From Motacilla alba alba (taxonomy: Eukaryota; Chordata; Aves; Passeriformes; Motacillidae): a stretch of DNA of 64,000 nt. The position numbers were made by a program, and so were the translations under genes. This document shows positions 52,006 through 64,000 of this stretch, piece by piece (the first letter of the stretch is position 1; the number at the start of each line of letters is the position of its first letter). The notes below the pieces were generated by a model. That model worked only from the letters and a program-made list of their open reading frames with translations. It had not been told where the DNA came from and searched no databases. The stretch lies in assembly GCF_015832195.1 (NCBI RefSeq), contig NC_052030.1, positions 8,513,439 to 8,577,438 on the forward strand. Direction: 5' to 3'.

Positions 52006-53589
52006 AAACTACCAAACCCAGCTGACGGAAGCTGTTCATGTAAGGAACCCTAAAAGAAATTTCCCTTTGCATTCCCTTGCCAAAAGCACACAAGATGCAC
52101 ACTTAGAAAATTTGGCTGGGATGAAAATTCCAAGACTTTTAGGAGGGAATCAGAAGACAACACGCACAGGTGCACATACCAGAGAAGGTAGTATTTCATT
52201 TTACAAAAGCACACAGCTCTGAAAAGTCTCAGAACTATTCATCTGCCACTTGTATTTTAGCAAGGAAGTTGAACAGATTGACAGATCTGATGCTGACCCA
52301 ATATTTCACAGTACTGTGAGACTCCAGACCAGCAGTGACTGTTCTTTGTATGAGCACACTGATTTGAGATGTCCAAACTCCCTACAGTTCATTTTTCTGA
52401 CACCTGAACTGGTCTAGATCCTGGCTTTCCAGGCAGTCCTTGATGTAGTAAGAGGTGACCTCTGACAAGAGAAGATATTGTTTTGTGTATTTTGCAATAA
52501 GCTACTAACAAGCAGAGCTGGTTTGCTTGCATTCAGGTTTGTGGGGAACTTTGCTGGACAGAGAAGGGTAGGGAAGGAGAGAAAGAGGAGTTAAAAATAA
52601 CACAAATTATTTCTGTGGCATCATTTGGGTTAGAAACTGAAGATCCAATTAAACAGCAGTATAAGGATATACTAATTATATCTGCAGATCACAGGTACCC
52701 CCCACACCCTATTCTTCTAATTTTGGGTGGAATGCTGCACTGAGGCATTCCAGTTGCATGCACAGGTACATCCACATTATTTTCTTCATGTTTGCTGTAA
52801 AATACCCTCCAACATATATTACTCCTGCCTTTATTCATCAATATTCCACATCAATGACAACTACCATTCTGCTCTCCTTGCCACATTTCGATTATTAATT
52901 TTTCAATTAATAATTTTGAAGATTAATTTCATCAGTGAGAAAATTTGAAAAAGCAGATAGTAGTATTCGTAAAAGTGTGTAAAAACACTGTTACTTACAA
53001 TGTCCTGTCCTAATTAATCTCACCTGTTCACCTTTCACTGTAGTGAAAATTGGATGTGTATTCCTATGCTTTGTTTAATCCCCTGTAAGTACCACATTTC
53101 TTACCCTACAGCTACTGTCCCTATGAGACTCTCATGAAGGATATTGTCAGTATTTAGCAAAGTCTCATTGTCTGGATTTCCAGAAGTAATCAGTGTCCAT
53201 GCAAAATGTGACCCAGGCACAGAGCTCTAGTGCATCCCCTGCCATCTCACACCACAGGCTTCATTAACAAGGTGATTATAATTGTCCTGTCTCCAAGAGG
53301 AAGCATTCAGTGGGGCAAGAGGGAGGGAAGAGGAACAGGGAACATGCACACAGAGAAAGGCTGCACTATAACTAAGAACAATATTGTTCTTAAAAAGAGG
53401 GATGGGGGAAGGGAACTAACGTGAGTAGATTGTTACAGAAGAACGCAAAGTCCTTACCACAATACTAATCAAACTTCCTTTGTCCTACATACACATGACA
53501 AGCAAGAACTTTGTATTTCTGCCAGAAACTATTTTCCATACGCATGACAACATTTTATCTATATAGAGAGGTAAAAGCCACAGAGGAAA

Positions 53590-53625
53590 GAAAAAAAAAA
53601 AAGAAAAAAGAAAAAAGAAAGGTGA
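53590..53625. repeat. A-rich (AAAAAAG)n microsatellite
   Basis: GAAAAAAAAAAAAGAAAAAA followed by GAAAAAAGAAAG. Simple repeat. Confidence 0.8.
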
Positions 53626-56600
53626 GAATGCAGAAAGAAATGAGGCTTAAAATGCACAACACTCCATTCCATCCCCCTTCCCCTCACGCCAACCTCTCAT
53701 CTATAATCCAACACAAGAGAGACAACAGGCAAACAGCAAGAGGTCATCTTCAAAGGGCTGGTTGCCAAGGGAGGCCAGTGGAAAGAGCGAAGGCATGTCC
53801 TCATCAAAGTCCAGCAGCTGTGGGAGAGCCACAGAGGTGCAGCTTCCCCTGGGGCTGCAGTGAAATTCAGAGATGGAGGATAAAGCTGGAGCTGGCAGTA
53901 GAAAGTGGGCAGCTTTGCACTTTGCTTCAGGGGATGCACAAAAGAGAAGGGTTAGGATATTTTAATCCTTCTCTCCACCCATTTTTGCACTCGAGATACT
54001 TGAACTGCTGTTTAAACTCATCAAGATACATCGTGTCAAATATGCTGCAGTAGGCAGAAGGCAGCAGCAAGGATCAGCTTTCTACACAGTTCAAAATTAA
54101 AATTTTGTCTCAGTGACTATGCTCAGAAGAGGGATGGAAAAGGTACAGCAGATAATACACAGCCAGCTGTAGTTTCATTACTGCTCACAGAAAACATAAA
54201 TACATCTTCCCTTGGAGCCTGGGAGGCAGTCATACAATAAACACTGCCTGCAAACACTACCCAACAAAATATGTGTTATTTTTCTAGGAGAAACTGTGGA
54301 ATAACAAATAACAGGCTCCTAGCTACCTGCAATATTTGCATAAAAATTAGAAGCCAACATAAGAGCAATCCCAGACTCTGCTTTTCAGAATTCTCGTAAC
54401 TCGAGTCATTTTTATTAAATACACATCTAATGACCAAATGTAAAAAATAAGCCCCTAGCCCTCAAATACAGGAAAAGCAACTGCAAATGCAAGCAGTGAA
54501 ATCTAACAGATTAAGTAAAATCTGAGAGCAAACAGGAATCAAAATTTCTCTATTATGAACAAAAAAATTAAAATTCAAGAAATAATTAAAATTTTAACAT
54601 TGTAGTTCTCAAAAGCTAGGAGCTACTCTATTCTAGCAAACTCATTTTTCCCTGATAGAACCAGTACTTAGTTACAATTTTCTTTTAAGTGTCTTAATTA
54701 GCTGACAGAGCTTAAAAACACAGTTGTTGAATTATCAAGTAATGGCAGGACAGAAATAATTTCATTATATTTACCTCCCACGTCATGCCCAGTATCTTCC
54801 CCAAAACAGACAAAGAAGGGAAGCAGCTGGCATCTGCTAAGGATGAGCAGACACACTTCTTGAGCGTGTGTTTTGGAGCATGAAGTTTCAGTTGCTGTCA
54901 GCACAGTGGCAGCCTGAGTGCTAATTCAAATGGCACCAAAGCTACATGGCTTGAACAAATCCTCTGGGTTGCAATACAAAAAAGCTGTCAGCAAAAAAGG
55001 TTTTAATATTTAGAAAATTTTTGATCGCTACCCTTGACTGCGAGTCAGTTAAGAAGGACCATTAGGGAAGGAAAAGACAGATACAGTCAGCTTTAGTCAG
55101 CATGAAAAATAAGTTACCTCAAGGCTGAAATGTAATAGCTCACAGCCTAAAGATCAACTCTGTTCCTCAGTTTAGTATGGGAACTGATTTTTCAATATTT
55201 ACAAACACACTCTTTCAAGAGTCTATGAACCAGACGATCTCCAGCCAACAGAAAAGTTCCTTCAGCCTGTGCTGCACAAGATGCTCTTTAAAGTTTTTGA
55301 ATATGATGAAAATTGAACAGCCTAAACTAGAACACGGATTTTGTGTCTTTCAGAGTGATGTGATGGAGACAAACCCCCATCTGAGAGATGTGCTCTCAGG
55401 GCAGTGGTGGAATAAGGATTTCCCAGTTCCCAGAGCTCACAGCACGCCCTGAGGCACAGATCCAACAGAGGTGGGATTCCAGCAGTGCCTGCTCTCACTG
55501 CCCAGACCAGACTTTCCAGCACCCACTCTTCTTCTCAACACTCTCCCCAGCTGCTCCTCCCACACTGCATTATTTCTAAGGAATTGTATTTATACCTCTG
55601 TCTTGATATAAAAGTGTCTGTGCTGCATACTCTGTTCAGTTTTTCCTCATTCCTCTGCCACAAAACACCCAGTTCTGACCCAGTCTACTGCAAATCCCTT
55701 CACACATCACTCTCAAGACATTAGAGGAAGAAAAATATTGGAATCAGCTATGGGCATTATGGGTCTTCATTACTTCTTTGTTATGCTGCTATTAGACTAT
55801 TTAGGACACCTCCCCTTACTTCTTATCTTTGCACAGATTTCTGTGAAGCTTAACTTCTAAGATTTCTAAATTTATAAATAGCTGACTTGAGGATAACTAT
55901 CATATTCTTGTGTTGAATTCTGTCATAAATTACAAAGCACTCTCCAGGTCTCTACATTTAACTGCAGCTTACGCTGCAATGACCAAAAAATGTTCCAAGA
56001 AAATCCTTGTGACAGTTTACAATCTGAAGGTGGTGTTCATCTTAAACTGTTTCTCAAAGTTCACCTTTTGGTCAGATTCTTTACCTTTTATAAGCTATTC
56101 TGGTCCAATACACAAACCAGTGAAGTTTACAGAAGTTCTGTTTCCAACTCCAGCTGTCACATGCCTTCTCGTATCCCCATTTCCCCACTTTGTGCTCCAA
56201 GCTTTCCTCTCCAAAACTTACCATTTGACCTTCCTTTCACCTGATAACCTAGATTACTTCAATGGATTGTACTCAACTTATGGCTTCTGCCCGTGTGAAA
56301 ACATTTTCAGGTGCTAGGTAACTTTTAGAAGGAAAGGACCCAAAAGGGAAAGCAGAGGTCTCCAAATAGGTACTGTTTGCTTCCAAAGTGTTTCCTCTTT
56401 CTCCAGCATCAAGTTCTCAAGAAATTCTTTCCACAGCACCCTTGATGCTCTGCACCTGCTTTGCACATTTTCTGGCAAAATCCAAACATCACACCTTGTT
56501 TTACGTGCACTTCTTTGTCAGTTCCAATCGGCACAATCTCTCTGACCTTTATCCTGTGGAAATACAGGTGAAGCCAAAGTCTCTTCTGTGGCTACACAAG

Positions 56601-59600
56601 ATGAGGCTCTAGAACAGGATGTAGCACAGAACACAACCTCCTTTACTGGAAGGTGAGATGCCCCTGCCCAGAGAGGAACTGAGTACTTTAAAAGAAGTAC
56701 AAGCCAGTATGTAAATCAGGTGCCAAGAGCTGGTCCTGAAAACATTAACATTTGGGTTTTTCCATAGAAGAAAAATACCTGCTGCACTGGGTGCTCCATT
56801 TCAGGCAAAGCAATGAGTAATGCACTGTTTCAACACTTTCCATTACAAGAATTCAGTGCACATTGCAATCTTTCATGTTAGCAGACAGAAAGCATACAAA
56901 TCCACTGGGGAAAAATCGGCCTTCTTAAAAACTACCACCTGATGGCAGCCTGTGGCTTCGCTCCTATTGTTCCAAGTGGCAACTGGCAACCATTTTGAGT
57001 GAGATTAGCTCTACCCTGAGTCACCACTGAAGAATGCTCTGTACTAGAGAGAATGACTTGAAAATAAAAAGCTGTGCTTAATTCTAACGTAGCACATTGC
57101 TGGACTAGTCTCTGCAAACATTTCACACGCTGTGAAATTCATCCTCCCTCTTTCAGGCCTAATTTGTTTTATTTTGCACAGGAAATAACCAACTTGAATG
57201 TAACACAGGCTCCACAACTCAGTCCAGTGCACAATTCATACAGATCAAAAGCTGACTTGATGGCCAGTTTCACTCTCTGCTCTCAGTCTATGCTTTGGCA
57301 TCTTGAACCAGAATCAGAACTATTCTCCACTCAACTCATTATCACTTTTTTGCTCTTTTTCATTTATCAAAGGCACTTGCAGGAACTTAGCACTTGGTGC
57401 CCGAAGGATTCAATTAATGTTATTTAAAGTCAAACGAACAGCAATGGAAGTTTCTGGAATTCTGGAGACCTGATGCACTCCCTTTTCATTACAAGGGGTT
57501 TATTCCTGATATAAGAACAAAATTAAATTCCACTCTGAATTAAAAAAAAAAAACTACAAAAAGTGAACTGTTTTATGGAACAGTAAACCAAATCAGGTTT
57601 TCTCAGCTTTTTCTGAGAAATATTAATGTACATACTTATCATATTACAGCATCCTATGTATGGGTAGAAAAAAGCAGGTACTAGAAGTTTCTAAAGTTAC
57701 ATTTTTACCATAATTAAAATCATTAAAATCATGAGCCCAATTCAGCCTTAAATTTCAGATGCTTGTGCTGTATTTCAGGATACATCAGAAGTTCTTCCTC
57801 CTTCTCCCATCTCTTTCCAGATGATTCCTCCTTCACATGGTCACTAATCTATTGCCTCAATTCTTGTCTCTTCCTGACAACCCTTCACCACTTCACTCCC
57901 ACCCCATGCTGCCCCCTTTTTTCTCATCCAACTCCTCCAGCCCTGGCATACAACCCATGCTAATAAATCCAGTCAAGCCTATTGGCTTGGGTGTAGTGCT
58001 GTGTATCTCCTGCTGGCACACCTCAACACTGAGGTGTGCCTCACTGATTGGGAAATTAATGCTGTAAACTGCACTCCAAAAACACGGCAGTGAGGGGTGA
58101 ATGAGTGCTGTCTGCAGGACATTCCCCTCACATGTCAGGAAGTTTGGACAGTGCAGGGAATGAGGTAAGATAGTATGAGAAAAGAAAATACAGAGTTGTG
58201 GTTTAAAGCAGCTGAATGCTTCCCAACAGACGGGATTGCTTCCTCTGCCACAGGATTCCTGTGCAGTGTTGGGCAAGTCAAAAGCAGCCATGCAGGGTGT
58301 GACCAAAAATCCAACCAGTGCAGTAACCTATCCCCAACAGCTGCTAACTGCAGAAATTTGGAGAATATGAAAAGCAGAAGAAATACAGAATGATTATGCT
58401 TTAGATACAGCCTCATTATGGCTATCAGTGATTAAGACCTCCAGAGCTGAGATTTCACCCAGAATACTGTGTTTAAGTAAGCAATGCATCTATGTTCCAT
58501 GTTTTTACCTAATTCCTTTGGAATGACACACATACTTATGGCTTTTACACTATCCTACAGCAAGAAACACAAACTACTGGTTTAAAATGCACTTTCTTTT
58601 GCTTTACTGTAGTAAAGCTGTTTTGTGAATTTCACTGAGAATGCTCTGAGATAATCCTATTGCAAGGAACAACCAAAAATTGTTCCTTAATCGCTGCCTT
58701 GACATCAGATTTTACTCAAAGTCTCTTGTCAACAGCCTCTTTTCCAAACTGGTAAAATTCAGGCCTTTTTCGATGAATGTCACACTGTTACGTGACTCAG
58801 ATGATCCATAGCTTGTGATCTATCTGCTCCAGTATCTACTCTGCCCTTCCACTTTTATGATGCACTGCACTTTTATATGCAGCATTCAAGCTCTTGGAGC
58901 CCAATGGTGCTCACCAAGTCTTCTGCTTTGCTCTCTCATAATTTGCTCTCTTACCTGTCCTACTAATTGCAACATCCCATGAAATTTTTAGTGTAAGGAT
59001 ATGGTTTTCACAATACACTTTATTCTCAAAAAAGGAAAATCATTTTAGCCACAATTTTGAGGAGCTTTTTATCATGCTTCTTTGTTCTTCCTGGTTCATG
59101 CTTCCAGGTTGTATTACAATTAACTAAGATCAGCCCTGATAACCTGCTGTACATACAGCTGTGACTTGGGAGAATCCCTTAAACCAAGGTCCATAAAAGG
59201 CACATTCAACGAGATCTAAACAATGGGAATGCAGAAAATGTGACAGACACAAAAATAAAAACAAAGTCAATGGAATCTTCTGCCTAATCACAAAAACAAA
59301 CAGGAAAGGCTAGGCATTGTGAAAAGAACCACATTCACAAGCATATCTTCGCTCTCCACTGCTGGGGAGCCTCTAATTTTGTCTGTAGTATTTAAATAAC
59401 ACTAAATTGGTGTTCATTTTTAAAAATAGGAGTCCATTCCATCAGGCATTTTGAGAATAGTTTATCTATAGAAAGCTAATACATATCACAATCACCAAAA
59501 GCCACATGAGAAAAACATCTGTGCTGGAAAAGCCATGGTTAGGATGCTTCATTCACTGTCACACAACATGCAGCCTCTTTCAGGCAGCTAACAGTACAGC

Positions 59601-62600
59601 AAAGTATTTACCACCAGTCTTGAAACAGTCATTCCAGTTCAAGAAATCACAATCCCCCTAAAAAATACAGCCATTCAAGTAAACGTCTCTTTGTATGACG
59701 AGGTCACAGACAGAATTACTGTATTTTTACCTGTAATACTGTTGTTCTCTATAAAAAGTTAGCACACTTCCTCTTAGATTAACAACCTTTTCTAGTTTCT
59801 TACACAAAAGAAAATCTGAATGAACAAATCAGACTTTGTAGCTGACAGTGCTACAGCTCTGTTCCTATATATACTCCCTCAGGCTGGAGTCTGAGTAAAA
59901 CCTGTTCATGATCAAACTCATCTGCTCACTATCATCATCAGCTTCCTGTTCATTCATCAGTATATGAATGGTTACAATAGTGCCATCAAGACAAAAGATG
60001 GCTTCAGAGGGAATGTCTAGCAGAGGAAGAAGTTACATCAGCCTGACGCTCCTTTGTTCACAAAGCTCTGACCATTAATAGCAGCTAAAGACAAGGCAGC
60101 TGCTGCACAGAATTAGGAAGAGACAGAAAGAACAATTACTTCCTGGCAACGTTTTTTCCCCTGCAGCTCAAAAAAAAAAAAAAATTCACACTGAACAGTA
60201 AGAGAACAAGAAAAATTCTGGAGATTTAGTTGTCTTCCTTCCAATCCTGTTAGTGAGCAATTTAAGTTGGTACCTGTCAGACGTGGCAGTAAAACTGCTG
60301 TTCTACACCTCCTGCACTACATGCAGCAACATGGACTCCACTGCTCCTCAAAAATAAAGTACAATGTCACAGTGTGCAGCAACCCCCAAAACCAAAACAG
60401 ATCTTCCCTGTGTGCTCTCAGGTTTAGACAACACATGAAGTAATGGACTGGAAAAAAATATGAAAAAAAAAAACCCATCAAGGGCTCTCCTGTAGAACTT
60501 GATCCTTATGGGAAGACCTAAGCCACAAGCTGGCAGAGCCTGGAAGCATGTACTGCAGAATTCTCACCATATGCTTGCTCTAATCTTACATTCCTTCACA
60601 AATATCTGCTACTGGTCTCTGCCAGAGTCACTGGAGCAGAGGAACTTTTTTGGTTAACTCAGCATGGCAGTTGTGTTAATTCACTTGGCTGCATGAATCG
60701 AAAGGCCACAGATAACTGCTGGCAAAAGTGGCTGCACAAACTCAGTAGAGCATACAGGAAATCAGCTAAAACCTCTTTCTTTTTTTCATTCTGTTGCTCA
60801 CTAGAAGCAAAGAATGGGGATGCCACACTGATGGCAGAACCCATCAATTTACACTCTTCTATGGGCAGAGAAACCTCTGCTTTATTAACTGTCCTCTACA
60901 GACTGGAACAGTCTGTCCTTCACATATTCTGGGTGGGATTTGAATGTATTTTAAAGCAGAAAGCCATGGTAACTGCTGGGATTCCCATCCCAGAATTTTT
61001 CTCTAGCCTCTGTGTATGGTGAGGGGAAAGTGCCTGCAGCACTAACACAAGTACATGTCAGAGCCCATCTCAAAGCTCTGTAAGATGTGCAAATTTCCTG
61101 GTGCCTGAAGGTTTGCTAAGCAGAAACCAAAATCAGAGTATTTTAAGTGTATTGAAGCACTTTCTGTTAGTGTCAAGTATCAAATCACACAAATCTGTAG
61201 AAGCAGCAATGCAGAAGAGACATGCAGGAGGGTGAAGAGAAAAAGTTTTGATGCTGACCAGCAAAATTTAGAAATTTCCACATGAGGCAACACAAGAATG
61301 CCAGTATCATCCCACATACTCCACAACAAAGAGGATGAATCCCTTTTTCAGCAGGGACCTTACTGCTTGCCTTGTTAAGGTAATAAACTGATTCAGCAGA
61401 CTATAAATGTAGCTTTGACCCCAGAAGAAGGCATTAAAATTAACAATATAGGCAGTCACCTTTCCCTCATGACAGATTTTTGAACTTCAGTACACAAAAT
61501 TGTGGTTCTCTGATCTGAACTGCACTGCAAATGGTCTCAGACCTACAGGGGAAGGAAAGCTGTAGATTTTGCCATCAGAAACAACCACTTTGATCTCTGG
61601 CATCCTGGAAAACATTTTGGGACTGAGATAATCCCATTAAGTCTTTCTTCTAAAACAATCAATAAGTGAAACAATGCAAAATGGTGAAGCTGTTTTAAGT
61701 TTTGGAGTGAACAGCTTCCCAGAGACTTACAGAGGGACAGCCTCTCCCTCCCATGGACCTCCAGTCTCTACCAAGAGATGCATGCAGGCTTTGCTCACCA
61801 TCTAAGCAGAAGAGCTTGTCCTGCCTGAGCCCCAAACGTGTGCAAAATCAATGCAACTATATTAATTGATATACATTGCCTTTCTGGTCGTAGTTACTCA
61901 TTCAGGCTTTGAGTCATGTCTTCATGGAACTCTTGGGTATCAGACTGTGCTAGCTCAGGTCATTTGCCACACGCCACACAGGCACAGCTTTGGGTGGAAA
62001 AGCTGGACTACCATGCTCTAGGTCACAATTTCACAAGGTTCCCTTTGAATTACAGAGGTGCGACCTTTATAAGCAAAATGAAGGTTCAGAAACACTTCTG
62101 CAGCTGTAGCATATAAAGTGAGGTCTGTAACAGAGAAGGTTGAAAACTCCCTCCACTCCTGCACATCTGTTCCAGAAAAGTCCCACCTCTTCTTCCCCCT
62201 TTCCACAGATAAAGGGGGAGAACAACTGTTTCTTTCCAATTCACAGCTTGTGCCTGAACAAGCCTGTGCTTCTTGACAATGGATCTGGTTTATCACTTCC
62301 CCCCCAACTCCACCTTGCCTGTGCTTAGCTTCTTTTCATACAAATCCCAGAAATTTTTAACTGGCATTCTCAAAGAAAACAAAAAAAGCTTCCATTTTAA
62401 TAAGGACAGCAGCCTGAAAACAAGCATTCCTTCCTTTGCCATTTTCCTACTTCATTCCACATGGACACCACAAGTGAGAGAAATACCACATGCAGAAGTT
62501 GTGCAAAGTAAAATAAAAACTGCAACTTTGCAGACACTTCCAAATGTTTGAGCTCCACGCTACTCATGAAAACCTTCTATATAGTGAGGTATCCCTGCTC

Positions 62601-63281
62601 TATCTCTGTGGCACATGCTTCACCTCTCTAAACAAACAAGGACTGTCTTTGTGCCTTTGTTTAAATTAAGAAAAAAAAAAAAAAAACAACCTGTCTCACA
62701 GGCTGTGATTACATCAGCAAGAGCATTCTCCTTTTCTCTATCAATCCTCCCTTACTCAGGCTTTGAAGAGCCTCTGTGTGCTGCTGCCACTTCCTTTGAT
62801 CTTTCTATTTTATGCCCCAGGGCCAGCCCTGATAATATCTGCTTTGCCTGCACAGTTTTGGAAAAGGCAGCAGCACCCATTCCTGTCCAAGAGCAGCTTT
62901 GTGAACGCTCTGAAGCGGCATGTGTGCCCTGTGATCCCGGAGCAGCAGACACACAGCACACACAGCCACTGCACCAACATGTGGGCAGCCTGCCTGTGCC
63001 CTCCTGCCAGCGCCTGCAGCCCGCTCCTCTTAAAGAATAGATGACCCTGACAACTTATGGTTAGTCTTTCAGGCAGGCAAAGCAACTGCAGAAACCCTAG
63101 AGGAAAATGCTGCCTGTTTTAGCAACTGAATTCTGGACGATTTTTTTGTCCGGAGATTAAAAAAAGACAGAGGTAGAAAGCTAAAGACTGAGTGGCAGAG
63201 CAGCAGGGAAAGAAACACAGAGATCCTACCAACAGCCAAGTGTCTGATTCTGAAATGAGTAAAGATGAAAGGGCACTATCG

Positions 63282-63303
63282 TTATTATTACTATTATTAT
63301 TAT
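63282..63303. repeat. (TTA)n microsatellite
   Basis: TTATTATTACTATTATTATT: seven trinucleotide units with one interruption. Confidence 0.85.
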
Positions 63304-64000
63304 AAATAACTCTAACTTGAAATTTGGAGATCTGACCTGCAGCACTACCATCATAGTCTCTTCAACAGATATAGCCAGATATTTAAATGTTACCCTTCAT
63401 TAGCTGTTGGGGAAATTGCTTTTTATTGTCCCTTTAGTGGCATTGCTAGAAGGAAATTTGTTTTCTTCAGTTTCTTGAAATGGCATCTCCCAGAAAAACG
63501 CGTGACAAGAGATTATTAATCCAAGAGACAGAGTGTTGCCCTAGAAAACCAGAGAGCAACTTCAGTTTATCTAGTTCCGCTGCTGGTCCTAGCAGGAGAC
63601 ACGACTCACAGCCAGTGTGCATCAGGTTTTGCCCATGGCAAGGTTTGCTCTCCAGAAGAGCACCCAGCAGTGCCACACACAGCTCTGACAGCAGAGGACA
63701 CACAGCTTCCCACTGTACAGTGCTCTTAACCCATGGCTTTTCTAGCAAACATCATGGTTCAGTTTCCTCTGTCTGGGGCAAGTGCCAGTACTGTCATTTT
63801 GTCAGCTCTTGCTACACTGAGAGCTCAGCTTGGCTGAGGTGGAACATCAGGCCTGAGATTTCACAGGTTCTGGCCAACTTTGGAAAGCTCTTTCCAGACA
63901 AGAGTTTGACCTGTTTTACACCCCTTGGCAGAGGCAAATCCTTCTCATCCCAGACAGCAGCAGGGTGCACTTCACTACCAGATCACATCAGAAGCAGTCA

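Larger units (their letters stand above)
45690..64000 (-). other. ZNRF3: ZNRF3 intron 1 (partial)
   Basis: At least 18.3 kb of intron upstream of exon 2. Exon 1 (GC-rich, signal peptide) was sought and not found, so it lies past 64,000; in human this intron is also very long. The stretch holds simple repeats (A-rich 53590-53625, AAC-rich 51937-52005, TTA-rich 63282-63303), a perfect hairpin at 58015-58040 and an A/T hairpin at 52891-52914. No other gene is recognised. Confidence 0.75.

Noticed and set aside
62752..63085. Somewhat GC-richer patch with several frames, considered as ZNRF3 exon 1
   Set aside because: No signal peptide followed by the expected ectodomain start, and no donor in the right phase on the - strand.

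Overview
The window is vertebrate nuclear DNA, almost certainly from a bird. The evidence is widely spaced coding exons with GT-AG borders, long introns, and fragments of CR1-type LINE retrotransposons, the dominant repeat of avian genomes. There is no bacterial, phage or CRISPR content. Two protein-coding genes are supported, both encoding membrane antagonists of canonical Wnt signalling, placed tail to tail.

Positions 1-6916 hold the 3' part of KREMEN1 on the + strand: six exons encoding the WSC domain, CUB domain, stalk, transmembrane helix and cytoplasmic tail. The signal peptide and kringle exons must lie to the left of the window. Positions 6917 to about 14,700 are non-coding: the KREMEN1 3' UTR, whose end I cannot fix, plus intergenic sequence with a degenerate 47-bp tandem repeat. 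From about 14,700 to the right-hand edge the window belongs to ZNRF3 on the - strand. Its probable 3' UTR lies at about 14,700-17,617. Eight coding exons lie between 17,618 and 45,689 (protease-associated domain, transmembrane helix, RING-H2, long Ser-rich tail). Exon 1 was not found and must lie beyond 64,000. The eight exons join in frame to 834 codons plus stop, which agrees with the roughly 836-residue form of human ZNRF3 that begins at the equivalent methionine.

The two products act on the same pathway. KREMEN1 binds Dickkopf and removes LRP5/6 from the surface; ZNRF3 is an E3 ligase that ubiquitinates Frizzled and LRP6 and is inhibited by R-spondin/LGR. In human both genes, as I recall, point the same way, whereas here they converge, suggesting a local inversion between the lineages.

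The most unusual non-coding feature is a GC- and CpG-rich island at about 30,480-31,130 inside ZNRF3 intron 2. It is flanked by a minisatellite of alternating 24/25-bp units and holds plus-strand splice-donor-like sites, so it is a candidate internal or antisense promoter. Most other open reading frames are chance frames, antisense shadows of ZNRF3 exon 8, or repeat-derived. I found no convincing new biological system. All exon borders are inferred from reading frame, splice consensus and recalled family sequence, not from transcripts.
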